53,013 nucleotides of DNA, from positions 1 through 53,013 of the forward strand of contig NZ_CAMZFB010000013.1 of the NCBI RefSeq assembly GCF_947305955.1. The letters run 5' to 3'. Made by a program: the position numbers and the translations under genes. Positions 35,194 through 44,029 of this stretch are shown here, one piece after another. Position 1 is the first letter of the stretch, and each line of letters begins with the position of its first letter. The notes beneath the pieces are model-generated. The model did no database searches. It saw nothing but the letters and a program-made list of their open reading frames with translations, and was not told the DNA's origin. Source of the DNA: an uncultured Brevundimonas sp. (GTDB taxonomy: Bacteria > Pseudomonadota > Alphaproteobacteria > Caulobacterales > Caulobacteraceae).

Positions 35194-36366
35194 GTGAGCA
35201 TCACGCTGGACCTCTCGCGCACTGTCGCATCGAAAGCCCCCGTCAACCTGTCCGGTCTGACGCGCGAGGGCCTGCGTCAGGCGCTGATCGACGGCGGCAT
35301 CTGCCCGCCGGAGAAGGCCAAGATGCGCGCCACTCAGGTCTGGCGCTGGATCCACCACTACGGCGTGACCGACTTCGCCCAGATGAGCGATGTGGCCAAG
35401 GAAACCCGCGCCAAGCTGGCCGAGACCTTTGTGCTGGACCGCCCCGAGGTGGTCGAGCGTCTGGTGTCCAAGGACGGTACCCGCAAATGGCTGATCCGCA
35501 TGGGGCCGGGTATCGAGGTCGAGACCGTCTACATCCCCGACGTGGGCCGTGCGGGCGCTTTGTGCGTCTCGTCGCAGGTCGGCTGTACCCTGAACTGCAC
35601 CTTCTGCCATACGGGCACGCAGAAGCTGGTCCGCAACCTGACCGCCGCCGAGATCGTGGCTCAGGTTCAGGTCGCCCGTGACGACCTCGAGGAATGGCCC
35701 TCGCCCAAGGAAGACCGCCGCCTGTCCAACATAGTCTTCATGGGTATGGGCGAGCCGCTCTATAACCTCGACAACGTCTCGGACGCGATCGACATCATTT
35801 CGGACGGTGAGGGCATCGCCATCTCGCGCCGCCGCATCACGGTTTCGACCTCGGGTGTGGTGCCCAAGATTCCGGAACTGGGCGAGCGCACCGGCACCAT
35901 GCTGGCCATCAGCCTGCACGCCACCAATGACCCGCTGCGCGACAAGCTGGTGCCGCTGAACAAGAAATATCCGCTTGAACAGCTGATGGCGGCCATCCGC
36001 GCCTATCCGGGGCTGGGTAACTCCAAGCGCGTGACGTTCGAATATGTGATGCTGAAGGGCGTCAACGACAGCCCTGACGAAGCCCGCGCCCTGTGCAAGC
36101 TGATTTCCGGCATTCCGGCCAAGATCAACCTGATCCCGTTCAACCCGTGGCCGGGTACCGACTATGAGTGTTCGGACTGGAAGGCGATCGAGACCTTCGC
36201 CGCCATCCTGAACCGCGCCGGTTACGCCTCGCCGATCCGCACCCCGCGCGGCCGCGACATCCTCGCCGCCTGCGGCCAGCTGAAGTCGGAATCCGAGAAG
36301 AAACGCGCCAGCGCCCTGCGTCAGGAACAGCAGGCCGCAGCCGCCGAGGCCTCCGACGCCGCCTGA
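35194..36366 (+). CDS. rlmN: Dual-specificity 23S rRNA (A2503-C2) / tRNA (A37-C2) methyltransferase RlmN
   Basis: A 390-residue radical-SAM methyltransferase. The cluster-binding cysteines are C131, C135 and C138 (CTLNCTFC), followed by the SAM-binding GMGEPLYN and the STSGV block. The mechanistic C-terminal Cys is near 360 (ILAACGQL). The N-terminal substrate domain ([14 protein letters not shown]) is complete. I start at GTG 35194 ([10 protein letters not shown]). A TTG six bases earlier is also in frame. It is encoded opposite to mntP, and its last 46 bases overlap the convergent membrane-protein gene. Confidence 0.95.
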   Translation: MSITLDLSRTVASKAPVNLSGLTREGLRQALIDGGICPPEKAKMRATQVWRWIHHYGVTDFAQMSDVAKETRAKLAETFVLDRPEVVERLVSKDGTRKWLIRMGPGIEVETVYIPDVGRAGALCVSSQVGCTLNCTFCHTGTQKLVRNLTAAEIVAQVQVARDDLEEWPSPKEDRRLSNIVFMGMGEPLYNLDNVSDAIDIISDGEGIAISRRRITVSTSGVVPKIPELGERTGTMLAISLHATNDPLRDKLVPLNKKYPLEQLMAAIRAYPGLGNSKRVTFEYVMLKGVNDSPDEARALCKLISGIPAKINLIPFNPWPGTDYECSDWKAIETFAAILNRAGYASPIRTPRGRDILAACGQLKSESEKKRASALRQEQQAAAAEASDAA

Positions 36367-36815
36367 GGCTGTCTGTAGCCGTACTTCCAGATAATCCACC
36401 CTGCGACGCCACCCGGTACGGCCAGTAGCAGGGTGGCAGGGGCGCCTTGCGGCATGATGGCAAGGCCACCCGCCACGCTCAGGATCGCGCCTGTGGCAAT
36501 CAGGGCCTTGCGGCCTCTGACGCCGATCCCGTGGAGGCAAAGCCAAGCAGGGATGCCCACAACCGTGATCCCTGCGGCGAAGGCGACAAAGCTGTAGATC
36601 AGCGAAACGCCTCCGGCGATGACCAGCAGATAGGTAACAGCCAGAACGCCTTCAGACACCCGCCCCACGCTGGCACCACCCGAAGATGGTGCGGTGAAGG
36701 CGCTGACGATGATGGCTGCAATGAATAGCGCGACCGTCATAACGGTCGTTGTGAGGCAGGCACCCAATACCGCATAGATGAGGGCTTTCACACGTTCGGG
36801 CATGGGTCTGAGCAT
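36321..36815 (-). CDS. Four-span membrane protein, unknown function, probable ArsR target
   Basis: 164 residues with about four hydrophobic segments ([82 protein letters not shown]). I do not recognise a family. Its 3' end lies 46 bases inside rlmN on the other strand, an unusually long overlap. ATG 36815 has AGGTG five bases upstream. It diverges from the ArsR regulator, with two inverted repeats between them, so it is the likely regulated gene. Confidence 0.7.
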   Translation of the reverse strand: MLRPMPERVKALIYAVLGACLTTTVMTVALFIAAIIVSAFTAPSSGGASVGRVSEGVLAVTYLLVIAGGVSLIYSFVAFAAGITVVGIPAWLCLHGIGVRGRKALIATGAILSVAGGLAIMPQGAPATLLLAVPGGVAGWIIWKYGYRQPQAASEASAAAACCS

Positions 36816-36833
36816 CGCGCACCTGTTTAGTAT

Positions 36834-36891
36834 TTAAGAAATATCTTAATCACTAAATTCATGGCGCTGGCAAGTGGTTAGGAAATCACTT
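36834..36891. promoter_or_regulatory. Operator region with two inverted repeats, ArsR gene / membrane-protein gene
   Basis: TTAAG-N6-CTTAA (36834-36849) and AAGTG-N10-CACTT (36872-36891). The AT-rich block stands out from the GC-rich surroundings. Such repeats fit binding of a dimeric ArsR-family repressor controlling both directions. Confidence 0.55.
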
Positions 36892-36903
36892 AAATACCTC
36901 CCC

Positions 36904-37227
36904 ATGCAGCGCGTCTTCGAAGCCCTCTCCAACCCGACCCGTCGAAAGATACTAGCCTATCTGTCGCATTCCGATCTGACGGCGGGCGAGATCGCGGCCA
37001 AGTTCGAGATGTCGAAACCGGCTGTGTCGCAGCATCTGTCGGTGCTGGAAGTGGCGGGATTGGTGACCAGCGAGAAGAAGGGCCAGTACGTCCACTACAG
37101 TCTGGCACCGGACAATCTGGCCAATACGTTGAACGGCTTTGTGCAGGAGGTTTGCCCCGTGGCCCGCCCGATCCGCAAGGCCAGTGCAGACATCGCCAGC
37201 ACCCGTAAAATGGGCGAGACAGATTGA
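36904..37227 (+). CDS. ArsR-family transcriptional regulator (metal-site lacking)
   Basis: A 107-residue winged-helix repressor. VFEALSNPTRRKILAYLS opens the fold. The recognition helix is SKPAVSQHLSVLEVAGLV, and the wing EKKGQYVHYSL. The ELCVCD-type metal-binding cysteines of classical ArsR/SmtB are missing, so it belongs to the SdpR-like group that does not sense metals in that way. ATG 36904 fits the family start. The region just upstream has no ribosome-binding site, and TTAAAT stands about 8 bases before the ATG, so the message may be leaderless. A GTG at 36874 would fall within the inverted repeat. Confidence 0.87.
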   Translation: MQRVFEALSNPTRRKILAYLSHSDLTAGEIAAKFEMSKPAVSQHLSVLEVAGLVTSEKKGQYVHYSLAPDNLANTLNGFVQEVCPVARPIRKASADIASTRKMGETD

Positions 37228-37229
37228 TG

Positions 37230-37268
37230 TGCAACAAGTCGTAGCAAGAATTGGCTGCGACTGTTGCA
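37230..37268. repeat. Strong stem-loop behind the ArsR gene
   Basis: TGCAAC (37230-37235) pairs with GTTGCA (37263-37268). After a bulged A, AGTCG/CGACT, a T-G pair and AGC/GCT continue the stem to an 8-base loop (37246-37253). It starts 2 bases after the ArsR stop. With no T run it is either a processing or stability hairpin or a poor terminator. Confidence 0.6.
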
Positions 37269-37356
37269 GACCAAGGCTTGTCGAACTGCCGTTAGGCGGG
37301 CAAGTCATTTCCACGCGTTGTTGATCGCTTGGGCTTGAGGGGCCGTCTCGGAACAG

Positions 37357-37800
37357 ATGAGTACGTCGAACGTCGCAGGAGTGCTTTCAAGTCCGGAAGT
37401 CCAGGCTTTTGCCAATGGCTTTCCGGTCATGATGCTGCATCTTGCCGTCACGCTCGGCATGCTGGCCGCAGCGGCCACCATCTATGCCCTTTTGACCCCG
37501 TGGCGCGAGGTTCACCTGATCCGTCAGGGCAATGCCGCCGCCGCCACAGGATTTGCGGCGGTCATGGTCTCGCTGGCCATTCCGCTGGCGGTCTCGCTGT
37601 CGGTGTCCACCTCCTTGCGCGATATTGTCATCTGGGGCGTGGCCTCGGTGGTGCTTCAGTTGCTGGTTTTCCGTCTGGTCGATCTTTTGCTGACGGGCCT
37701 GCCGCAACGTATCGAGCGGGGCGAGATTTCGGCGGCGGTGGTGCTGGCCGGTGCCAAGCTGGCGACCTCGCTGGTGATTGCCTCGGCTCTGACAGGCTGA
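37357..37800 (+). CDS. DUF350 membrane protein
   Basis: 147 residues with four membrane spans and the DUF350 (YjfL) pattern: HLIRQGNAAAATGFAAVMV (charged/Asn entry to TM2), a middle segment ISTSLRDIVIWGVASVVLQL-like (DIVIWGVASVVLQLLVF), and the conserved RIERGEISAAVVLAGAKL before TM4. The function of the family is unknown; members often lie beside stress or envelope genes. Only 7 bases separate it from the following trypsin-like protease gene, so the two are co-transcribed. Confidence 0.85.
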   Translation: MSTSNVAGVLSSPEVQAFANGFPVMMLHLAVTLGMLAAAATIYALLTPWREVHLIRQGNAAAATGFAAVMVSLAIPLAVSLSVSTSLRDIVIWGVASVVLQLLVFRLVDLLLTGLPQRIERGEISAAVVLAGAKLATSLVIASALTG

Positions 37801-37807
37801 CAGCGGC

Positions 37808-38626
37808 ATGAGACTGCCCCTTCCGGACTGGCTCATCTATTGCTCGGTCATCGGGGTTATCCTGGTCGCCTCGCTCAGCCGTGGGGAAAAGGCCAATGCG
37901 CCCGCCGAGCCGATGGACGATTCCGAGGCCCTGCTGGGTCCCATCTCTCCCTTTGATCCGACCGTTGTCGTGGATGCCAATGACGACGATGCCCGCCCCC
38001 AGATGGGCACGGCCTTTTCTATCGCCGATGACGGTCGATGGATCACCGCGCGACACGTCGTCGAAGGCTGTCGCCAGCCTGCGCTGATCATCGACCGTAA
38101 CAAGGCGCTGGCCGCCGATGTCCGGCTGGCTGCCAAGACCGATGTGGCCCTCTTGCTGACGGATGGCGGGCCTGCGCCCCTGCCGCTGGCGGGGGACGAG
38201 CCGCTCTATAAGGGCCAGCGCGCCTTCCATCCCGGCTTTCCGCAAGGCAAGCCGGGTGAGGTGGCGACGCGCCTTATCGGTCGCGAAACCCTAAGGGTCA
38301 GGGGGCGCAATCCCTATGACGAGCCGGTGCTGGCATGGGCCGAGGCAGGCCGCACCAAGGGGCTGACCGGAACACTGTCAGGATTGTCGGGCGCGCCCGT
38401 GGTGGATCGTCGCGGCCGCGTTCTGGGCGTGACCATCGCCGAGGCCCCGCGTCGGGGCCGTATCTACACCACGGCCCCGCAGGCCTTTGTGGCGGCTGTT
38501 GGCCCCGAGCGCGGCGATAATGCCAAGGCGCTGGGGCAGGTGGTGACGACCCGCAACTATGGGGCCGTCTCCGACCAGTTGAGACGCGACCTGCGCGTGG
38601 CGCAGGTCGTCTGTCTCGGGGTTTGA
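37808..38626 (+). CDS. Membrane-anchored trypsin-like serine protease
   Basis: 272 residues. One N-terminal membrane span (WLIYCSVIGVILVASL) anchors a periplasmic chymotrypsin-fold domain. The triad is visible: His in WITARHVVEGC, Asp in KTDVALLL, and Ser in GTLSGLSGAPVVD. There is no PDZ domain, unlike DegP/DegS. A Cys pair (VEGC and the late VVCLGV) may form a disulphide. It is co-transcribed with the DUF350 gene. Its stop is 4 bases from the stop of the converging M16 gene. Envelope quality control is plausible but unproven. Confidence 0.8.
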   Translation: MRLPLPDWLIYCSVIGVILVASLSRGEKANAPAEPMDDSEALLGPISPFDPTVVVDANDDDARPQMGTAFSIADDGRWITARHVVEGCRQPALIIDRNKALAADVRLAAKTDVALLLTDGGPAPLPLAGDEPLYKGQRAFHPGFPQGKPGEVATRLIGRETLRVRGRNPYDEPVLAWAEAGRTKGLTGTLSGLSGAPVVDRRGRVLGVTIAEAPRRGRIYTTAPQAFVAAVGPERGDNAKALGQVVTTRNYGAVSDQLRRDLRVAQVVCLGV

Positions 38627-38630
38627 CCGC

Positions 38631-41477
38631 TTAGCGCAGGTTGGCGCTGTCGAGGTTCAGGTCCTTGGCGTCGATTACCTCGACGTTCGGGTATTTGGCG
38701 CGCAGGTCATCGAGGAACATCGAGGCGTCCCCGACCACCACCACATTGGCGCGGTCCGCCGGAATGCGGGCGGCGAAGGCGGCCTGAATGTCCTGCGGCG
38801 TCACGGCCTTCACGCGGTCGGCATAGACAGCCAGTTCGCTCAGCGGCAGGTCATAGGCGGCCAGTTCCGCCACCAGCGAGCCCAGACCCGACACGCTTTC
38901 GATCGAACGGCCAAAGCCGCCGATCATGATGGCGCGGCGCGGACCCAGTTCGGCCTCGCTGGCCGGTGACTGGCTCATCTTGCCCAGTTCTTCCAGCAGC
39001 AGTTCCACCACCTCGTCGGCGGTTTCGTTCTTGGTCTGGGTGGAGGCGGTGAACAGGCCGCTTTGGGCCATGGCACCGACACCCGAACGGGCACCATAGG
39101 ACAGGCCGCGGTTGATGCGGATTTCCTGATTGAGGCGCGAGGAATAGCTGCCGCCCAGCAGGGTGTTCCCCAGAGCCAGCGGGAAATAGGCCTCGTCGGT
39201 GCGCGCGATGCTCTGCGAGGACACCGACACGGCGGCCTGACCGGCCCCCGGCAGGTTGATCACCACAACGCGCGGCGGCTGGCTGTTGGCCGGAATATGC
39301 GGGGCTGCGGCGCTGGGCGGGGTGGTGGCGCGCCAGTTGCCAAAGGCGCTCTGGGCCAGTTCACGCGCGCGCTCCGGCGTGATGTCGCCCGAGAAGGTCA
39401 GAATGGCCTGATCGGGGCGGATATAGGTGGTGTGGAAGGCCTTAAGGTCATCCGGCGTCAGCGACGAAACCGTGGCTTCGGTGGACAGGCGGCCATAGGG
39501 GCTGTCAGCAAAGTTCAGGCGCGTGGTGGCCATCGAGGCCAGCGATCCCGGCTGGCTCAGCGCCACGCGAAGATTGTCCAGAGCCTGGGTGCGCTGACGC
39601 TCCAGTTCCTCTTGCGAGAAGGCGGGCTTGAGGACGATCTGGCTCAGCAGTTCCATGGTCTGGCCAAAGACGTTGGACGGGCTGCTGGCATAGACGTTGA
39701 ACTGGTCGCGGCCGGCACCGGCACCGATATTGGCCCCCAGCTGTTCGATCTGGGTCGCGATCTGCGGCGCCGACAGGGTCTGGGTGCCCTGCGTCAGCAT
39801 GTTGGCCGTCATGGCGGCGACACCGGCCTTGCCCTGCGGGTCATAGGCGCTGCCCGCCTTGAAGGTCAGGCGTGCCGAGACCAGAGGCAGCTGGGTGTTG
39901 GGGGCAACCAGAACGCGCACGCCATTGTCCAGACGGAAGTCGGCGATGGCGGGCGTGGCGGGGCTGACTTCCGGTCCGGCTTGCGGAATGGGGGTGCGCT
40001 CGGCTTCCGGCTTGGTCACCGACGGCGTGCCCATCGGGGCGAGGTCGGCCACCTTGACCGGACCTTCCATATTCACGCGCTGTTGCGTGGTCGGATTGGC
40101 CTCGTCCGACGCCAGATAGCGGATGGTGATCTGGCGCTGCGGGGTCAGGTACTGGCGGGCCACGCGCTGGATGTCAGCGGCGGTGACTTTTTGCAGTTCG
40201 GCGACCTCATTGTCGGCGCTGGCGGCATCGCCCGTCTTGATCAGGGCCCAGCCCAGAACATCGGCGCGGCCTTGCGCGCCCTCGCGTTCGGCCAGAGCCG
40301 CTGCGATCAGTTCATTCTTGGCCTCAGTCAGCTCGGCCTCGGTTACCGGTTCATCGCGCAGGCGAGCGATCTCGCGCTCCAGCAGGCTGCGGCCTTCGTC
40401 CAGCGTGCGGCCTTGCGACATCATGGCATAGGCCATGAGGTAACCCGCTTCCTTCATGAAGTCGGGCATGGAGGAGGCGTTGTTGGCGGCCTGTGCCTCA
40501 TAGACCAGGGCGCGGTGCAGTCGGCTGCTTTCTCCGGTCGACAGGATGCCGTCCAACACCGACAGGGCGGCGACGTCGGGGTGGCTGGCCGGTACGGTGT
40601 GCCAGCCGATGACAACCGTCTCCAGCGGCACGTTCGGCGCATAGAAGGTGTGCTCTTCCGGCGCTTCGATAGCCGGTTCACGGACCTGACGGACAGGGAT
40701 GGCCGTGTCAGGGTTCTTCAGCGGGCCGAAATACTGGTCCACCCAGCCGTTCAGCTGCGCCTCGTTGAAATTGCCGTCCACGATCAGGAAGGCGTTGTCC
40801 GGACGGTAATAGGTGCGGTGGAAGCGCAGCACGTCTTCCAGCGAGGCGGATTCCAGTTCCTCGATCGAGCCGATCACGCCGCGACGGTACGGATGCTCCT
40901 TGAAGAAGGTGGCCGGCATGAACAGGCTGAACAGGCGGCCATAGGGGTTGGACAGAACGCTCTGGCGGTATTCTTCCTTCACCACGTCGCGTTCGGAGGC
41001 GAAGTTGTCCGCATCCACCACCAGCGTGCCCATACGGTCGGCTTCGGCAAACAGGATACGCTCGAGGTGATTGGCCGGAACCATCTCGTGATAGGCGGTC
41101 ACGTCCTCGGCGGTGAAGGCGTTGTTATAGCCACCGACGTCCTCGGTCAGGCGGTCAAACGTTTCGTTCGGGACGTTCTCGGTCGCCTTGAACATCAGGT
41201 GTTCGAAAAGGTGGGCAAAGCCCGAGCGGCCCGAAGGGTCGTCCTTGCCGCCGACGCGGTACCAGACCTGAACCGCGACATTGGCCGAGGTTGGGTCATT
41301 GCGGGTGTAAACGTCCATGCCGTTGTCGAGACGGCGATGGGTATAGCCCAGCGGCGGGACGGTGACGCTCGAGGCTTGTTGGGCGGCGGCAGGGGCGGCC
41401 GGATGGGCCAGAGCCGGCACCGCAGTGCAGAGGGCAAGGGCCGAGGCGGCGGCGCAGAACAGGTGGCGGGTCTTCAT
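38631..41477 (-). CDS. Secreted M16-family zinc metallopeptidase (two-domain)
   Basis: A 948-residue pitrilysin/insulinase-type peptidase with a signal peptide (HLFCAAASALALCTAVPALA). The first M16 domain has the inverted zinc motif HLFEH (FAHLFEHLMFKAT), and the distal ligand Glu lies in the ERDVVKEEYRQS region. A second copy of the fold (LDNGVRVLVAPNTQLPLVS, about 500 on) lacks HxxEH and serves only the chamber. ATG 41477 follows GGGAG by 8 bases. The longer frame from 41510 has no signal sequence logic. It is transcribed alone. Confidence 0.9.
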   Translation of the reverse strand: MKTRHLFCAAASALALCTAVPALAHPAAPAAAQQASSVTVPPLGYTHRRLDNGMDVYTRNDPTSANVAVQVWYRVGGKDDPSGRSGFAHLFEHLMFKATENVPNETFDRLTEDVGGYNNAFTAEDVTAYHEMVPANHLERILFAEADRMGTLVVDADNFASERDVVKEEYRQSVLSNPYGRLFSLFMPATFFKEHPYRRGVIGSIEELESASLEDVLRFHRTYYRPDNAFLIVDGNFNEAQLNGWVDQYFGPLKNPDTAIPVRQVREPAIEAPEEHTFYAPNVPLETVVIGWHTVPASHPDVAALSVLDGILSTGESSRLHRALVYEAQAANNASSMPDFMKEAGYLMAYAMMSQGRTLDEGRSLLEREIARLRDEPVTEAELTEAKNELIAAALAEREGAQGRADVLGWALIKTGDAASADNEVAELQKVTAADIQRVARQYLTPQRQITIRYLASDEANPTTQQRVNMEGPVKVADLAPMGTPSVTKPEAERTPIPQAGPEVSPATPAIADFRLDNGVRVLVAPNTQLPLVSARLTFKAGSAYDPQGKAGVAAMTANMLTQGTQTLSAPQIATQIEQLGANIGAGAGRDQFNVYASSPSNVFGQTMELLSQIVLKPAFSQEELERQRTQALDNLRVALSQPGSLASMATTRLNFADSPYGRLSTEATVSSLTPDDLKAFHTTYIRPDQAILTFSGDITPERARELAQSAFGNWRATTPPSAAAPHIPANSQPPRVVVINLPGAGQAAVSVSSQSIARTDEAYFPLALGNTLLGGSYSSRLNQEIRINRGLSYGARSGVGAMAQSGLFTASTQTKNETADEVVELLLEELGKMSQSPASEAELGPRRAIMIGGFGRSIESVSGLGSLVAELAAYDLPLSELAVYADRVKAVTPQDIQAAFAARIPADRANVVVVGDASMFLDDLRAKYPNVEVIDAKDLNLDSANLR

Positions 41478-41539
41478 GGACCACTCCCGATTGAAAAGTG
41501 TGGGGCACACTTAACGTCGGCTTGTCGCCACCCGCACCT

Positions 41540-41574
41540 TACGGTCTTGTAATATTTACCAAAGCTTGACCGTA
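41540..41574. repeat. Inverted repeat behind the isoaspartyl peptidase gene
   Basis: TACGGTC (41540-41546) / GACCGTA (41568-41574), a 7-bp stem with a 21-base AT-rich loop. It begins directly after the stop codon of the minus-strand peptidase gene. There is no clear T tail; its function is uncertain. Confidence 0.4.
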
Positions 41575-42450
41575 TCAGTCGTTGAAAACGCGCACGACAA
41601 TATTGCCGTCGGTGTCCAGCCAGGCCCGTTTCATGCCTTGGCTGTTATAGGGATCGGCGATGCGGCCCTCGCGGTCCAGCGCGATCAATCCGCCGTCACC
41701 GCCCAATGCGCCGATCTTGTCGATCGTGGCCTGTGCGGCCTGTTCCAGCGACTGTCCGGCCCCCACCGAAATGGCTGTACGTGCGGCGGCAGCGACGCGG
41801 ATGAAATACTCGCCCTGTCCGGTGCAGGACACCGCCGCATTGTCGTCCGCCCATGTACCGGCGGCGGGGATGGGGGTGTCGCCCACGCGGCCCGGCATCT
41901 TGCCGAACACACCGGCGGTCGAGGTTGCGGCGGCCAGACGGCCCTGGGTATCCAGAACGCAGACGCCGACCGTGCCGTGGCTGAGCGTGCCGGGGGGATG
42001 GTTGTCCTCTCCCTTGCCCGCACGGGTGTACCAGCTTTCCGCATCGGTCACGGGCTCGAGGTTCTGCGCCTGCGCAAAGCGGGCGGCACCGTTTCCGGCC
42101 AGCATGACGTGCGGGGTCTTGTCCATCACGGCGCGCGCGGCCACCACAGGGTTGCGGAAGCCCTGCAGGGCGGCGACGGCACCGGCCTTACCTGATGCCC
42201 CATCCATGATGCTGGCATCCAGTTCGTATTCGCCGTCGAGGTTGGGCGAGGCCCCGCGTCCCGCGACATAAAGGCCGCTGTCTTCCAGCATCACGACCGT
42301 TTCGACCGCGACATCCAGCGCCGAAGCTCCAGCGTCCAGCCGTGCCTTCATGGCCTCGACCACTTCGCGCATGTGTACGACCTCGCGGTCATAGTTGCGT
42401 TCGCGTCGTGCGCCTGCGCCGCCGTGCAGAATAAGTGCGGGTCGGACCAT
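41575..42450 (-). CDS. iaaA: Isoaspartyl peptidase / plant-type L-asparaginase
   Basis: A 291-residue N-terminal-nucleophile hydrolase that self-cleaves before Thr160 (HGTVGVCVLD) to form alpha and beta subunits. It degrades isoaspartyl dipeptides and asparagine. The start LILHGGAGA, the GYVAGRGASPNLDGEYELDAS-like middle (AGRGASPN, ELDASIMDG) and the beta-subunit motifs ATSTAGVFGKMPGRVGDTPIPAAG (core PGRVGDTPI) and SCTGQGE match the family. The length is typical (about 310). The start ATG 42450 is preceded by AGGAGCATCC. It diverges from the quinone oxidoreductase gene. Confidence 0.93.
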   Translation of the reverse strand: MVRPALILHGGAGARRERNYDREVVHMREVVEAMKARLDAGASALDVAVETVVMLEDSGLYVAGRGASPNLDGEYELDASIMDGASGKAGAVAALQGFRNPVVAARAVMDKTPHVMLAGNGAARFAQAQNLEPVTDAESWYTRAGKGEDNHPPGTLSHGTVGVCVLDTQGRLAAATSTAGVFGKMPGRVGDTPIPAAGTWADDNAAVSCTGQGEYFIRVAAAARTAISVGAGQSLEQAAQATIDKIGALGGDGGLIALDREGRIADPYNSQGMKRAWLDTDGNIVVRVFND

Positions 42451-42552
42451 GGATGCTCCTAAAACAGTGTTCGCCCTCTAGGCAGGGGGCTATGGCGTGC
42501 ATTAGCGTCACGATTGTGTCGGCACACGCCTATGGGGAGCGGAGTAGTATCT

Positions 42553-43554
42553 ATGCGCGCAGTTTTGTCCAAGAGCCCGGGTGGGCCAGAGACGCTTGTC
42601 GTTGAAGATGTCATGGATCCCACGCCCGGTAAGGGCGAGGTGGTGATCGAGGTGAAGGCGGTGGGGATCAACTATCCCGACGCCCTGATCATCGAGGACA
42701 AATACCAGTTCAAACCCGAACGTCCCTTCTCGCCGGGAGCCGAGGTTGCCGGTGTGATCGATGCCGTGGGCGAGGGCGTGACGGGTGTTCGCCGTGGCGA
42801 CCGCGTGATTGCGGTGCCCGGCTGGGGCGGGCTGGCCGAACGTCTGGCGATCAAGGCGAACCAGATCATCCCCATTCCGGACGGTATGGATTTCGAGACG
42901 GCTGCGGCCTTCATCATGACCTATGGCACCTCCTATTACGCTCTGAAGGATCGCGCCAATCTGCAACCGGGCGAGACGCTTCTGGTGCTGGGCGCTGCGG
43001 GGGGCGTCGGTGCGGCGGCAGTCGAGCTGGGCAAGGCCATGGGCGCGCGCGTGGTCGCGGCAGCGTCAACCAATGATAAGGTCGAGTTCGCGCTGGAACT
43101 GGGGGCCGACAACGGCCTCATCTATCCGTCGGGACCGATGGACAAGGCCGCACAGAAGGAACTGGCGGGCGAGTTCAAACTGGCGACGGGCCGTGATGGT
43201 GCCGATGTCGTCTATGATCCGGTCGGCGGCGACTATGCGGAACCTGCCCTGCGCGCCATGGACTGGAACGGGCGCTATCTGGTGGTGGGCTTCCCCGCCG
43301 GTATTCCGGCCCTGCCGCTGAACCTGACTCTTTTGAAGTCTGTCTCGGTAGTGGGCGTGTTCTGGGGCGCCGCCATAACGCGCGATCCGGCGGGCCATGC
43401 CCAGAATATGAAGGAACTGATGGCGCTCTATGCGCAGGGCAAGATCAAGCCGCGCATCTCGGGTACCTATCCGCTGGAACGATCCGCCGACGCCATCAGG
43501 GCGCTGAGCGAGCGTTCGGCCATGGGCAAGATTGTGGTGACGATCGAGGACTAG
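42553..43554 (+). CDS. NADPH:quinone oxidoreductase family (zinc-free MDR)
   Basis: A 333-residue medium-chain reductase of the Qor type. GEVVIEVKAVGINYPD opens the catalytic domain. The nucleotide-binding loop is LGAAGGVGAAAVELGKAMG (about 146-164), and YGTSYYALKDRANL lies before it. Zinc-binding cysteines are absent, as in quinone or enone reductases. ATG 42553 is preferred, with GGAG 9 bases upstream. The frame continues back to 42514 without conserved sequence. The natural substrate is unknown. Its stop overlaps the end of the converging YkvA gene by 4 bases. Confidence 0.88.
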   Translation: MRAVLSKSPGGPETLVVEDVMDPTPGKGEVVIEVKAVGINYPDALIIEDKYQFKPERPFSPGAEVAGVIDAVGEGVTGVRRGDRVIAVPGWGGLAERLAIKANQIIPIPDGMDFETAAAFIMTYGTSYYALKDRANLQPGETLLVLGAAGGVGAAAVELGKAMGARVVAAASTNDKVEFALELGADNGLIYPSGPMDKAAQKELAGEFKLATGRDGADVVYDPVGGDYAEPALRAMDWNGRYLVVGFPAGIPALPLNLTLLKSVSVVGVFWGAAITRDPAGHAQNMKELMALYAQGKIKPRISGTYPLERSADAIRALSERSAMGKIVVTIED

Positions 43555-43970
43555 GCCTCTTCGTCACCGTCATCTTCGGCGCGCAGGCTCTCAAGGGTCT
43601 GCTTGGCCTTGTCATAGTGTCTGTCCTTGATGCTGGCCCCGAAGGTGGCCAGCACCGCGGCCAGAACAGCGGCATCATCGCTGAACCCGACGACCGCAAA
43701 GATGTCGGGGATGGCATCGACCGGCATGACGAAATAGGCCAGCGCACCCAAGAGGACCGCCTTGGCCCTGAACGGCGTTTCAGGGTCCTGGGTGGCGTAC
43801 CACGCGGCGATCGCCTGTTTCGCAAAAGGGACGTGGGACGCCACGCGCCGCATCTTCGGCCAGAAATCGCGTTTGACGTGCATCGTATTCGTTTTATGGA
43901 CCACGGGCACAAGAGCCTTTTCTGGATCGATGGCATCCATCGGGGATGTCGTTTTGGTTTTTGCGGGCAT
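43551..43970 (-). CDS. YkvA family protein (DUF1232)
   Basis: 139 residues. The DUF1232 core is RAKAVLLGALAYFVMPVDAIPDIF (the family hallmark YxxxPxDxIPD) followed by GFSDDAAVLAAVLATFG. One or two hydrophobic segments suggest membrane association. The tail is acidic. No biochemical role is known. An internal Met at 43940 is an alternative start. It diverges from the SDR gene with 59 bases between. Confidence 0.88.
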   Translation of the reverse strand: MPAKTKTTSPMDAIDPEKALVPVVHKTNTMHVKRDFWPKMRRVASHVPFAKQAIAAWYATQDPETPFRAKAVLLGALAYFVMPVDAIPDIFAVVGFSDDAAVLAAVLATFGASIKDRHYDKAKQTLESLRAEDDGDEEA

Positions 43971-44029
43971 TACCGCTAAATCCCTTCAGCCAGTTCTGGG
44001 TTCAGAAATTTATATAGGAACGAATAGCG

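Noticed and set aside
39063-41552. 829-codon open frame opposite the M16 peptidase
   Set aside because: Antisense shadow. The sense strand encodes a signal peptide, zinc motif and full family alignment.
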